This document shows, piece by piece, positions 1 through 7,491 of a stretch of 64,000 bases of DNA. The translations under genes and the position numbers were made by a program. The stretch covers positions 4,287,501-4,351,500 of the forward strand of contig NZ_CP020104.1 in assembly GCF_002056795.1 (NCBI RefSeq), in the 5' to 3' direction. The DNA comes from Spirosoma aerolatum (GTDB taxonomy: Bacteria > Bacteroidota > Bacteroidia > Cytophagales > Spirosomataceae). The notes under the pieces were generated by a model, which was not told the origin of the DNA, did no database searches, and saw only the letters and a program-made list of their open reading frames with translations. The stretch's first letter is position 1. Each line of letters begins with the position of its first letter.

Positions 1-108
1 AAAATCTGAAAATATTTTTTGACTTGATTTTCAGCGGTTTACACTTAACTCACTGATTGTTAGGCGGTTGCTTTATCGATCAGCCCCGTTTCTTTCGATT
101 TGGGACTG

Positions 109-139
109 CAAAGGTAGGGGCTTTTTTACCCCTTGTCAA
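109..139 (-). promoter_or_regulatory. Strong Bacteroidota-type promoter reading leftwards
   Basis: On the minus strand TTG (139-137) is followed after 20 nt by TACCTTTG (116-109), then GCAGTCCC. This fits the Bacteroidota housekeeping promoter (TTTG or TTG, 19-21 nt, TAnnTTTG). It points to a gene left of the window with a leader of at least 100 nt. The leader is AT-rich and has no obvious start codon in good context. A stable-RNA or ribosomal-protein operon would fit, but that is inference. Confidence 0.55.
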
Positions 140-157
140 GACCTGTTCCAAAAATAG

Positions 158-196
158 TTAGGGTACTCACCAAACATTATTTGGTAAGCACCCTAA
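158..196 (-). terminator. Terminator after tyrS
   Basis: Imperfect inverted repeat: 158-174 pairs with 180-196 around a 5-nt loop. On the minus strand it is followed by a run of T. It lies just downstream of the tyrS stop codon and just upstream of the leftward promoter. Confidence 0.6.
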
Positions 197-224
197 AATC
201 AGTCAGTTAGTAGAAATAAAATTT

Positions 225-1526
225 TTAAACTTTTTTCAAAAGATGATTTTTCTTGCCCTTCGATACCAGGATATAGCGCTCTTGCAGCCACTCTAACGCT
301 ACCGGAGCCGCCGGATCGGCTACTTTTATTTTGTTTAAACTGACCGCATTTTGTGAAATTGCTCGGCGAGCTTCTCCCTTTGATGCATACACTTCGCCCC
401 TACTGCCGACTGACAGTAAATCGGTGATATCCTTACAACTGGCTAGTTCATCGCTCGTTATTTCGGTTTGCGGTACGCCTTCAAAAATAACGTCAAACTC
501 GTCAGACTCAATGGAGCGTAATGTATCCAGTGTTGCTTTACCAAATAAAACCTCCGATGCTTTTACGGCCAGATCATAGCCAGCTTGCGAATGAACCCGA
601 ATGGTTACATCCTTTGCAATGGCTTTTTGTAAAATGCGCAAATGGGGCGCTTCGGCATGCTGTCGCTCCAGCTCTTCAATTTGCTCCTTAGGTAGCAGTG
701 TAAATACCCGAATTAACCTTGGGCAATCGTCATCCGTTGCATTGAGCCAGAATTGGTAGAACTGATACGGAGACGTCATAGCAGGGTCGAGCCATACGTT
801 GCCTCCAGCCGACTTACCAAATTTGGTTCCGTCTGCTTTTGTGATCAACGGCGTAGTTAAGGCGTAAGCTAGATGCTCTTCCGAAGCATCAGCCGATCCA
901 CTTTCCTTACGTCGGATGAGTTCAGTACCGGTTGTAATGTTACCCCATTGGTCCGATCCGCCCATTTGCAGTCGGACACCTTTATGTTTGTAGAGCCAGT
1001 AGAAATCGTACCCCTGCAATAACTGGTAAGAGAATTCCATAAACGACAGCCCGGTTTCAAGCCGTTTTTTTACAGAATCTTTGGCCACCATGTAATTTAC
1101 GGTAATGTGCTGCCCTGCCTCCCGTAAAAAGTCCAGAAACGACAACTCCTTAAACCAATCGTAGTTATTAACCATTTCGGCAGCATTTTCGCCGGAATCA
1201 AAATTTAGAAAGCGAGTCAGTTGAGCCCGGATTCCTTCCTGATTTCGACGCAGTGTCTCTTCAGAGAGATAATCTCGTTCCGTCGAACGGCCTGATGGAT
1301 CACCAATCATTCCGGTAGCTCCGCCCACCAGAGCAAATGGTTTATGCCCTGCCCGTTGTAAGTGGACAAGCAGCATGATTGTAGCCAAGTTACCAATGTG
1401 CAGCGAGGCTGCCGTAGGGTCGAAACCGATATAACCGGCAGTCATTCCCTTTTCCAATTGTTCTTCGGTGCCGGGGGTCATGTCGTGTAACATACCACGC
1501 CAGCGCAGTTCTTCGATAAAATTCAT
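225..1526 (-). CDS. tyrS: Tyrosyl-tRNA synthetase
   Basis: Class I aminoacyl-tRNA synthetase that charges tRNA-Tyr in the cytoplasm. Numbered from the longest reading (start at 1535), the HIGH-type motif HIGN is at residues 46-49, the tyrosine-binding region GGSDQWGN near 192-199 and the KMSKS-type motif KFGKS at 238-242. The last ~65 residues look like the S4 RNA-binding domain. Length (about 433-436 aa) is normal for a bacterial TyrRS. The methionine at 1526 (MNFIEEL) is preferred over the one at 1535 because family N-termini begin close to it. No T-box leader is visible. Confidence 0.97.
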   Translation of the reverse strand: MNFIEELRWRGMLHDMTPGTEEQLEKGMTAGYIGFDPTAASLHIGNLATIMLLVHLQRAGHKPFALVGGATGMIGDPSGRSTERDYLSEETLRRNQEGIRAQLTRFLNFDSGENAAEMVNNYDWFKELSFLDFLREAGQHITVNYMVAKDSVKKRLETGLSFMEFSYQLLQGYDFYWLYKHKGVRLQMGGSDQWGNITTGTELIRRKESGSADASEEHLAYALTTPLITKADGTKFGKSAGGNVWLDPAMTSPYQFYQFWLNATDDDCPRLIRVFTLLPKEQIEELERQHAEAPHLRILQKAIAKDVTIRVHSQAGYDLAVKASEVLFGKATLDTLRSIESDEFDVIFEGVPQTEITSDELASCKDITDLLSVGSRGEVYASKGEARRAISQNAVSLNKIKVADPAAPVALEWLQERYILVSKGKKNHLLKKV

Positions 1527-1537
1527 AATTGTCAATG

Positions 1538-1587
1538 AGTGAACGAGTGGCTGACGCGAGAACCGTTCGCTCTTTCATTCGTTCACT
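1538..1587 (-). repeat. Inverted repeat in the tyrS leader
   Basis: Arms 1538-1546 and 1579-1587 pair over 9 bp, with more GAACG/CGTTC pairing inside. The word GAGTGAA/TTCACTC also builds the hairpin near 45.2 kb. It lies between the probable tyrS promoter and its start codon, so it would be part of the 5' leader. Confidence 0.45.
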
Positions 1588-1599
1588 TTTTAAGGATCG

Positions 1600-1607
1600 C
1601 AAAGTTA
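1600..1607 (-). promoter_or_regulatory. Probable -7 box of the tyrS promoter
   Basis: TAACTTTG on the minus strand matches TAnnTTTG and lies about 75 nt before the tyrS start, just after the queA stop codon. No clear -33 TTG is seen at the right distance, so this is a half match. Confidence 0.35.
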
Positions 1608-1612
1608 ATTTT

Positions 1613-2833
1613 TTATGGTAAAAGCAGCGATGAATCGCCGTAACTCAGGAAACGATAGTCGTTTTGCAGGGCTTCGTTGTAAACTCGCTTCCATTCATCA
1701 CCGATCAGAGCGGCTATAAGCAGAATTAAGGTTGAGCCGGGCTGATGAAAGTTTGTGATAATGCCTTTGCACAGTTTTAGTTCATAACCGGGTGTGATGT
1801 AAATCCCAGTATGGGCCACGAGTGCTTCCTGTTGAGTCTCGATCATATGCTGCAATACAGCCGTCAACGATGCTTTTACAGTAGGCTGATCAGTGGTTGG
1901 TAATTGATAGGCATACTTTTGGTCCAGTCGGAACGGCTCATTCTCTCCATTGATTAACTTGGCCCCCATCCAGTATAAACTTTCCAGCGCACGCATTGAC
2001 GTGGTCCCTACTGGAATAATTTTTTCTGTATGCTGTAGTAGGTTTTGGAGATTTTGCTGTGTGTAGACTACCTGTTCGGTATGCATATGATGTTGCCGGA
2101 CGTCCTCTGTTTTGATCGGCTGAAAAGTACCAGCGCCTACGTGCAGCGTCAGGTAATCATAACCGATGCCCTGCTTACTCAGATTATTGAACACGGCAGG
2201 GGTGAAATGAAGCCCGGCTGTTGGGGCCGCTACCGCTCCTTCCTGTTTTGAGTAAACTGTCTGATAAGTCTCGCGATCAGCCTCAGTAGGGTCTCGTTTC
2301 AGGTAGGGAGGCAACGGAATTTCGCCTGCATAGTGAATAATTTGGGCGAATGTTAAATCAGCGGGTTGCCAACTAAGCTTAACCAATGACTGGTCGTAGT
2401 CGTACCAGGAAACTGAAATATCAATGTCACTGTGTTCTGCATCTCCAGCGAACTGTAATAGCAGCGTTTCGTCCCGCTTCCAACGTTTCCGATTACCAAT
2501 CATTCCCTGCCAGATTGCCGACCCCGTCGCTTCCATTGACTGACTGATGGGCAAATCATTAGGAAATGGACTTAACAAAAACAGTTCGATTATTGAGCCC
2601 GTTGGCTTTGTGAAATACAACCGGGCCGGAATTACTTTGGTATTGTTGAAGACCAGAAAACTCTTCTTTGGCAATAAGGCTGGTAAACCAGAAAACCGCT
2701 CATGGACTATCTCTCCCCTTCGATAAACAAGCAGTTTTGATGCATCGCGTTGGGCCAGTGGAAAACGGGCAATACGTTCATCAGGCAGATCGTACTGGAA
2801 CTGCCTCAGCAACAATCCATTAGACTCAGTCAT
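1613..2833 (-). CDS. queA: tRNA preQ1(34) S-adenosylmethionine ribosyltransferase-isomerase
   Basis: QueA transfers and isomerises the ribosyl group of S-adenosylmethionine onto preQ1 at the tRNA wobble position, giving epoxyqueuosine. The N-terminal stretch around DLPDERIARFPLAQRDASKL, the segment GAVAAPTAGLHFT, the LHVGAGTFQP motif and the C-terminal ITNFHQPGSTLILL are hallmarks of the family. At 406 aa it is longer than the usual ~345-360 aa because of insertions in the middle. Its start overlaps the stop of the upstream membrane-protein gene by 8 nt, so the two are probably cotranscribed. Confidence 0.95.
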   Translation of the reverse strand: MTESNGLLLRQFQYDLPDERIARFPLAQRDASKLLVYRRGEIVHERFSGLPALLPKKSFLVFNNTKVIPARLYFTKPTGSIIELFLLSPFPNDLPISQSMEATGSAIWQGMIGNRKRWKRDETLLLQFAGDAEHSDIDISVSWYDYDQSLVKLSWQPADLTFAQIIHYAGEIPLPPYLKRDPTEADRETYQTVYSKQEGAVAAPTAGLHFTPAVFNNLSKQGIGYDYLTLHVGAGTFQPIKTEDVRQHHMHTEQVVYTQQNLQNLLQHTEKIIPVGTTSMRALESLYWMGAKLINGENEPFRLDQKYAYQLPTTDQPTVKASLTAVLQHMIETQQEALVAHTGIYITPGYELKLCKGIITNFHQPGSTLILLIAALIGDEWKRVYNEALQNDYRFLSYGDSSLLLP

Positions 2834-3332
2834 CAGCGCCGGGTTTCATGAACAAACGAATAGGTAGTCCGGCCAATACAGCAATCAGAATAACCGTGCT
2901 TATTGGTAATAACCAGGCGTAATCAAAAGGTTGCAGGCTCCGATCGGCGCGGTTAACCAACGATAAGACAAACAAACCCATTGCCAGAATCGTATTAATA
3001 GCAGCAATGAGCGCATAAAACCAATTGGTAAAAATCTCGTTGAGCAACGAGCGATGGCTTGTCCATACCCCCGCAGGAACAGGAATCTGAGCGGTTGGTA
3101 CGCGCAAAAACAATTTCGAAATAGCTCTTAAAACCGTGTTGGCAATAAGAAAGATAGCAACCGAAAGGTAGAAGATCGTTTCCCGATTAATGGTTTGGAT
3201 GGGCTGTTTGAGATCATCAAATCGAACTGCGACCTCTTCGGGATATGAGATATAACTGGCAAATAATGAACCAACAAATCCGATTATGGACAGAATGCGC
3301 CATGTTCGGACAAAAAAAGTACCTGCTTTCAT
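2826..3332 (-). CDS. Small membrane protein of unknown function, upstream of queA
   Basis: About 168 aa with four likely membrane spans: one near the N-terminus (FVRTWRILSIIGFVGSLFA), two in the middle and one at the C-terminus (WLLPISTVILIAVLAGLPI). No family was recognised. The methionine at 3332 (MKAGTFF) is chosen because the twelve residues before it in the longer frame come from a purine/pyrimidine-rich intergenic stretch. Its last 8 nt overlap queA, implying translational coupling. A functional link with queuosine is not implied. Confidence 0.7.
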   Translation of the reverse strand: MKAGTFFVRTWRILSIIGFVGSLFASYISYPEEVAVRFDDLKQPIQTINRETIFYLSVAIFLIANTVLRAISKLFLRVPTAQIPVPAGVWTSHRSLLNEIFTNWFYALIAAINTILAMGLFVLSLVNRADRSLQPFDYAWLLPISTVILIAVLAGLPIRLFMKPGADD

Positions 3333-3407
3333 GTAAAAGAGAGAAAGAGCGAAAGAGTGAAAGGACAACTAACCCAACCTCTTTAATCGACTCGTTAAAA
3401 TCAGGAG

Positions 3408-3415
3408 CAAAGTTA
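3408..3415 (-). promoter_or_regulatory. Probable -7 box for the membrane protein-queA operon
   Basis: TAACTTTG on the minus strand, about 80 nt before the membrane-protein start, matches TAnnTTTG. The -33 element is not clear. Confidence 0.3.
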
Positions 3416-3573
3416 CGGCTGGAACGGATGAAATCCGTTAGTTTCGCTCACTCGATTCGTAGAACTATCGCACTTATGCCTGTATTAACGATTATACGTA
3501 TCTCCCACAAACGCCCAATTCCTCACTCAACCTCCCTTATAGTGCCCTTTTACTCGTTCGCTCCTTACTCATT

Positions 3574-4125
3574 ATGAAGATTTACACGAAAACGGGAGAC
3601 AAAGGTCAGACCGGGCTAATTGGAGGCCGCCGGGTCAGCAAGGCTGATTTACGGATTGATGCCTATGGTACCATTGATGAATTAAACGCCTGGATTGGTC
3701 TGGTACGAGACCAGCTTGTCAATGAAAGCCGTTCAACGCTACTAAAGGAAATTCAGGACCGGCTGTTTACGGTAGGCGCTGAACTCGCTACTGATCCAGA
3801 GAAAGCTTCCAAACGAGCTATACCCAGTATTACTGCCGACGATATAGAAATGCTCGAACAGGCGATGGATAACATGGACGCCGAACTGCCCGAACTACGG
3901 GCGTTTATCCTGCCGGGGGGGCATCAGGCCGTGTCGTTTTGCCATCTGGCCCGAACCGTTTGTCGACGGGCCGAACGTCTGATTATTACACTTCATGAAC
4001 AATCACCGGTCGATGAACGTGTGCGCCAATATATCAACCGATTATCCGATTATTTATTTGTTCTTAGCCGGAAAATGGCACAGGAATTGAGTTCTGACGA
4101 GGTAGTCTGGAAGCCCAGAATCTAA
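3574..4125 (+). CDS. PduO-type cob(I)alamin adenosyltransferase
   Basis: Transfers the adenosyl group of ATP to cob(I)alamin, giving coenzyme B12. The N-terminal ATP-binding motif TKTGDKGQTGLIGG (residues 5-18), the RIDAYGTIDELNAWIGL block and the C-terminal RRAERL block (ATP/corrinoid-contacting Arg and Glu) are typical of the PduO/ATR family. Length (183 aa) is normal. No cobalamin riboswitch is seen upstream. No B12-dependent enzyme lies in the window, so it probably serves general cofactor salvage. Confidence 0.95.
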   Translation: MKIYTKTGDKGQTGLIGGRRVSKADLRIDAYGTIDELNAWIGLVRDQLVNESRSTLLKEIQDRLFTVGAELATDPEKASKRAIPSITADDIEMLEQAMDNMDAELPELRAFILPGGHQAVSFCHLARTVCRRAERLIITLHEQSPVDERVRQYINRLSDYLFVLSRKMAQELSSDEVVWKPRI

Positions 4126-4166
4126 TTTTTCCGACCGACGAAAAAAAAGTTGTCAAGACAACTAAA

Positions 4167-4193
4167 TTTAGTCGATCTAATTTTTTAGCTTTG
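4167..4193 (+). promoter_or_regulatory. Probable promoter of ilvE
   Basis: TAGCTTTG at 4186-4193 matches the TAnnTTTG -7 element and lies about 47 nt before the ilvE start. A weak TTTA lies at the -33 distance. The AT-rich stretch 4139-4185 separates it from the previous gene. Confidence 0.45.
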
Positions 4194-4239
4194 CCGCAGC
4201 CTGATCTTCAGCAGGCTAACTCATTAACCACAAGCTGTT

Positions 4240-5310
4240 ATGACGACGGACGTATTGCAAATTGAATTGCGGAAAGCGGAACGCTCCCGCCTTCAGGAGG
4301 TAGATTTCAACCATCTGCCTTTCGGAAAACATTTCTCAGACCACATGTTCGTGGCCGATTTTGTCGATGGTGAATGGAAAAATCAGATGATTGTGCCATT
4401 CGACAACTTCACGCTAAGCCCTGCTCTGTCGTCACTACATTATGGTCAGTCGATCTTTGAAGGTCTGAAAGCATTTAAGAATGAGACTGGCGAGGTATTG
4501 ATGTTCCGGCCCCATGCCAACTTTGAGCGGATGAACGAATCGGCTCGTCGGATGTGCATGGCCACGTTGACAGAAGATGTATTCATGGGTGGTCTGGAAG
4601 CCCTGCTGCGGGTAGATGCAGGCTGGGTACCTGATACCCCTGATAGTTCGCTGTATATTCGGCCGTTTATGTTTGCGACCGACACCTATCTGGGCGTGGC
4701 TCCGTCAAAAACCTATCGCTTCTGTATTTTCACGGGTCCGGTGGGCGCTTACTATACCAATCCACCTAAACTGAAAGTAGAAACGGAGTACATTCGGTCG
4801 GCTCCTGGTGGAGTTGGCTACGCCAAATGCGCTGGTAACTATGCCGGTTCGATGTACCCGACGATGCTGGCTCAACAGCAAGGTTACGATCAGTTGATCT
4901 GGACTGATGCCCGCGAACATAAATACATTGAGGAATCGGGCACCATGAACATCATGTTTGTAATTGATGGCAAGCTCGTTACACCAGCTACCTCTGATTC
5001 GATTCTTAAAGGCGTTACGCGCGATACCATCATCCAGATTGCCCGCAGTTGGGATGTACCCGTTGAAGAACGTCGGGTATCGATTGAGGAAATAATCAGT
5101 GGTATTGAAACCGGTCGATTGACGGAAGCTTTCGGTGCGGGCACAGCCGTGGTTGTGTCGCCCTATTCGCTCATCGGCTATAATGGTAAAGATTACATGC
5201 TGCCGGAATTTGCGCCCGAAGATTCGTTTGCCGTTCGGGTAAAAAATTACCTGACCGACTTACGGACGGGTAAGATTGCCGATCAGTTTGGCTGGGTATA
5301 TAAAGTGTAA
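4240..5310 (+). CDS. ilvE: Branched-chain amino acid aminotransferase
   Basis: PLP-dependent fold type IV aminotransferase for the last step of valine, leucine and isoleucine synthesis and the first step of their breakdown. K196 in GGVGYAKCAGNY is the PLP lysine. SLHYGQSIFEGLKAF and the C-terminal EAFGAGTAVVVSP are family signatures. Length (356 aa) matches the longer, eukaryote-like subgroup common in Bacteroidota. It is followed by a strong hairpin, so it is monocistronic. Confidence 0.96.
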   Translation: MTTDVLQIELRKAERSRLQEVDFNHLPFGKHFSDHMFVADFVDGEWKNQMIVPFDNFTLSPALSSLHYGQSIFEGLKAFKNETGEVLMFRPHANFERMNESARRMCMATLTEDVFMGGLEALLRVDAGWVPDTPDSSLYIRPFMFATDTYLGVAPSKTYRFCIFTGPVGAYYTNPPKLKVETEYIRSAPGGVGYAKCAGNYAGSMYPTMLAQQQGYDQLIWTDAREHKYIEESGTMNIMFVIDGKLVTPATSDSILKGVTRDTIIQIARSWDVPVEERRVSIEEIISGIETGRLTEAFGAGTAVVVSPYSLIGYNGKDYMLPEFAPEDSFAVRVKNYLTDLRTGKIADQFGWVYKV

Positions 5311-5325
5311 ACCACAGAATAACCA

Positions 5326-5367
5326 AAACGCAACAACCCCGACCAAACGGTCGGGGTTGTTGCGTTT
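5326..5367. terminator. Strong hairpin terminator after ilvE
   Basis: Perfect 19-bp stem: 5326-5344 pairs with 5349-5367 around the loop AAAC. It is GC-rich in the middle with A and T tracts at the two ends. Confidence 0.9.
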
Positions 5368-5511
5368 ATAGCAATTATTAATTGTAGCTGTTCAGTAACC
5401 AATTCGCAAAAATCTAAATTAACTAAGATTTAATTGACTTTTACCAATTATAGCTGTTATTACGTCACGGTAATGTTACCATCTGTTCATCTACATCTTT
5501 TCCCTGTTATA

Positions 5512-6147
5512 ATGAAAGCCCTTGCCTTATTTCTATCGCTCCTTATCTGTTCATTGCTGTTCAACTCCTGCAAAAAGGACGATGCACAACCACAATCGAT
5601 TGCCAATGCTGTGGTAAATGGTGATTTTGAAGCTTCTCCTTATCAAGACTGGCTATCCAATGTAAACAGGGTCTCCAAAACCAAACCGAATAGTTATACC
5701 GTTGAGTACTCTACCGAAGCTGCCTCCTCACCTAGCCATTCCATTAAAGTTAGCTGCAATGCGGCTTACAATGATTCTACCTACCACTTGTTACAACAGC
5801 TTTTTTACACACCCAGCTCGTCAGCACCAAATGGGGCTAAGATACTGAACATACCCACGGGCGCGAAACTTACGATGAAGGCAAAAATCAAGACGGTTAA
5901 TGTCCAGGGAAATGGTATTGTCATAGCCGTCGGTGGCAATTACGGGCTCAATAAGAATTATGCGTCAGCCTTTTATACATCAACCGAAGGTAAAGTCCCG
6001 ATTACAGGTACGAACGATTTCAAGGAATATTCAATCACCTTCGACTCGTTTCCTGCGGATACTTATAGTTTATATGTATTAATCTTCTTTTCGCCAACCA
6101 CTACGGGGACAGCTTACTATGACGATGTGTCGCTATCAGTCAACTAA
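5512..6147 (+). CDS. Lipoprotein with a carbohydrate-binding-module-like domain
   Basis: About 211 aa. Starting at 5512 gives a clear lipoprotein signal (MKALALFLSLLICSLLFNSC) with the lipid-bearing Cys at residue 20. The longer frame from 5434 adds 26 residues in front and is unlikely. The mature part, starting NAVVNGDFEASPYQDW and ending TGTAYYDDVSLSVN, has the layout of CBM4/9-type beta-sandwich domains (opening NGDFE, closing YDDVSL). It probably binds a glycan or sits in a surface complex. No enzyme domain is attached. An erythromycin-esterase-like lipoprotein gene follows 47 nt downstream. Confidence 0.75.
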   Translation: MKALALFLSLLICSLLFNSCKKDDAQPQSIANAVVNGDFEASPYQDWLSNVNRVSKTKPNSYTVEYSTEAASSPSHSIKVSCNAAYNDSTYHLLQQLFYTPSSSAPNGAKILNIPTGAKLTMKAKIKTVNVQGNGIVIAVGGNYGLNKNYASAFYTSTEGKVPITGTNDFKEYSITFDSFPADTYSLYVLIFFSPTTTGTAYYDDVSLSVN

Positions 6148-6194
6148 GCTAGAACAGTACACATACGATTATATCACCACATCAGCAATTAGTT

Positions 6195-7469
6195 ATGTCC
6201 TCATTAGGATATCGAGTTTTATTCGTTCTCGGGTTTAGCCTGTTTTTAGCAGGCTGTAAACAACCCGATATAGACCCGTTTGAGGGGTTAACCACCGATC
6301 AAATCGCTATTGTCCAAGCCTTAAACAAAAGCATCGCACCGATCCAGGATGCCGACCCCAACCGTGATTTTACTGACCTGACCCCTCTTGATACCATTCT
6401 GGCTAAAGCTCAGGTTGTGGGTATGGGCGAGGGCACACACGGTACCCGTGAGTTTTTCCAGATGAAAGACCGCTTGTTTCGATATATGGTTCAAAAACAC
6501 GGGATTAAGGCCATTGGCTTTGAAGCTAACTTTGGTCGTTCGGTGATTGTAAATCGGTTTATTCACGGCCAGACGACAAACCTGGCCTCAGCTTCGGTAG
6601 CCGCTAAAAGTATGTATTTCTGGACCTGGTCGACGGAGGAAGTACGCGATTTACTACAATGGATGAAAGACTACAATGTTGGAAAACCGGATGATCAACA
6701 ACTGTCTTTTTACGGTTTCGACTGTCAGTATGCGGATGATGAGCGGCCATTAATCAATGAGTTTCTGGCTAAAGTAGAGCCTACTTCCCTACCGGGAAGC
6801 GATTCATTGGCTAATTTATACAATAGGTTTGTAGAGAATGAAACGAAATGGGCAGCAGCAGGTGGCCGGGAGAACTACGAAATTGCCAGACAGGCCGTTC
6901 GTGTGCTGATCCAACAGGCGGATGTAATGAATGGAGATGTCTGCAATACCTATATAAAACGGGATATGTACATGGCGGAGAATGTGCAATGGATGCTTAC
7001 CCGAATGCATGTGAGTAAGGCAAGCCTATGGGCACATAATTATCACATTTCTAATATACCCTATGCTAACTGTAGCCAACCATCGATGGGCGGCTATTTA
7101 AAACAACTATTGAAAGACAAGTATCTGACGATCTGCACCTTCCTTACGAATGGTTCGTTTACGGTTCGGGATGCCTCCAAGAATAATTCGCCTTTGTCCC
7201 AATTATCCGTTCATACGGGCGATGTTAGCACGTCCTTTAATAACTTATTGGGCAAAGCTCAGTATTCCAATTTTATGCTCAATTTAAATCAGCCGGCATT
7301 AGCGCCTGCTTTAACCAACTGGTTAGGATCCAAACATCCTCTGTTCGAAACCGGTGCGGCTTTCGACGAAACGCGGCCAGAGCAGTATTATTCCGTATCG
7401 ACTTTGACAGGCCGATTCGATATACTCCTTCATTTTCGGGACACCTCCCCATCGAAGTTACTTCCCTGA
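6195..7469 (+). CDS. Erythromycin-esterase-family lipoprotein
   Basis: 424 aa with a lipoprotein signal (LFLAGC, Cys21). VVGMGEGTHGTREFFQMKDR (H82, E86) and IGFEANFGRS (E110) match the active-site region of the erythromycin esterase superfamily (EreA/EreC), where this His acts as the catalytic base. DCQYADDERP and SLWAHNYHISN are further family blocks. Most chromosomal members do not hydrolyse macrolides and their substrates are unknown. The lipid anchor puts it outside the cytoplasm, which is unusual for characterised Ere enzymes. Confidence 0.85.
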   Translation: MSSLGYRVLFVLGFSLFLAGCKQPDIDPFEGLTTDQIAIVQALNKSIAPIQDADPNRDFTDLTPLDTILAKAQVVGMGEGTHGTREFFQMKDRLFRYMVQKHGIKAIGFEANFGRSVIVNRFIHGQTTNLASASVAAKSMYFWTWSTEEVRDLLQWMKDYNVGKPDDQQLSFYGFDCQYADDERPLINEFLAKVEPTSLPGSDSLANLYNRFVENETKWAAAGGRENYEIARQAVRVLIQQADVMNGDVCNTYIKRDMYMAENVQWMLTRMHVSKASLWAHNYHISNIPYANCSQPSMGGYLKQLLKDKYLTICTFLTNGSFTVRDASKNNSPLSQLSVHTGDVSTSFNNLLGKAQYSNFMLNLNQPALAPALTNWLGSKHPLFETGAAFDETRPEQYYSVSTLTGRFDILLHFRDTSPSKLLP

Positions 7470-7491
7470 TTTTGCATTAACCTTTTTCCGC

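Noticed and set aside
3480..3573. Cobalamin riboswitch before the adenosyltransferase gene
   Set aside because: No B12-box or matching stems could be found in the short gap.
3245..3577. 110-codon plus-strand frame
   Set aside because: It lies mostly over the minus-strand membrane-protein gene and the intergenic region, has low-complexity KEREKERKSE sequence and ends at the start of the cobalamin adenosyltransferase gene.
6195..7469. Call of a macrolide resistance gene (ereA)
   Set aside because: Only the superfamily is supported. The protein is a lipoprotein and distant from characterised resistance enzymes as far as can be judged by eye.
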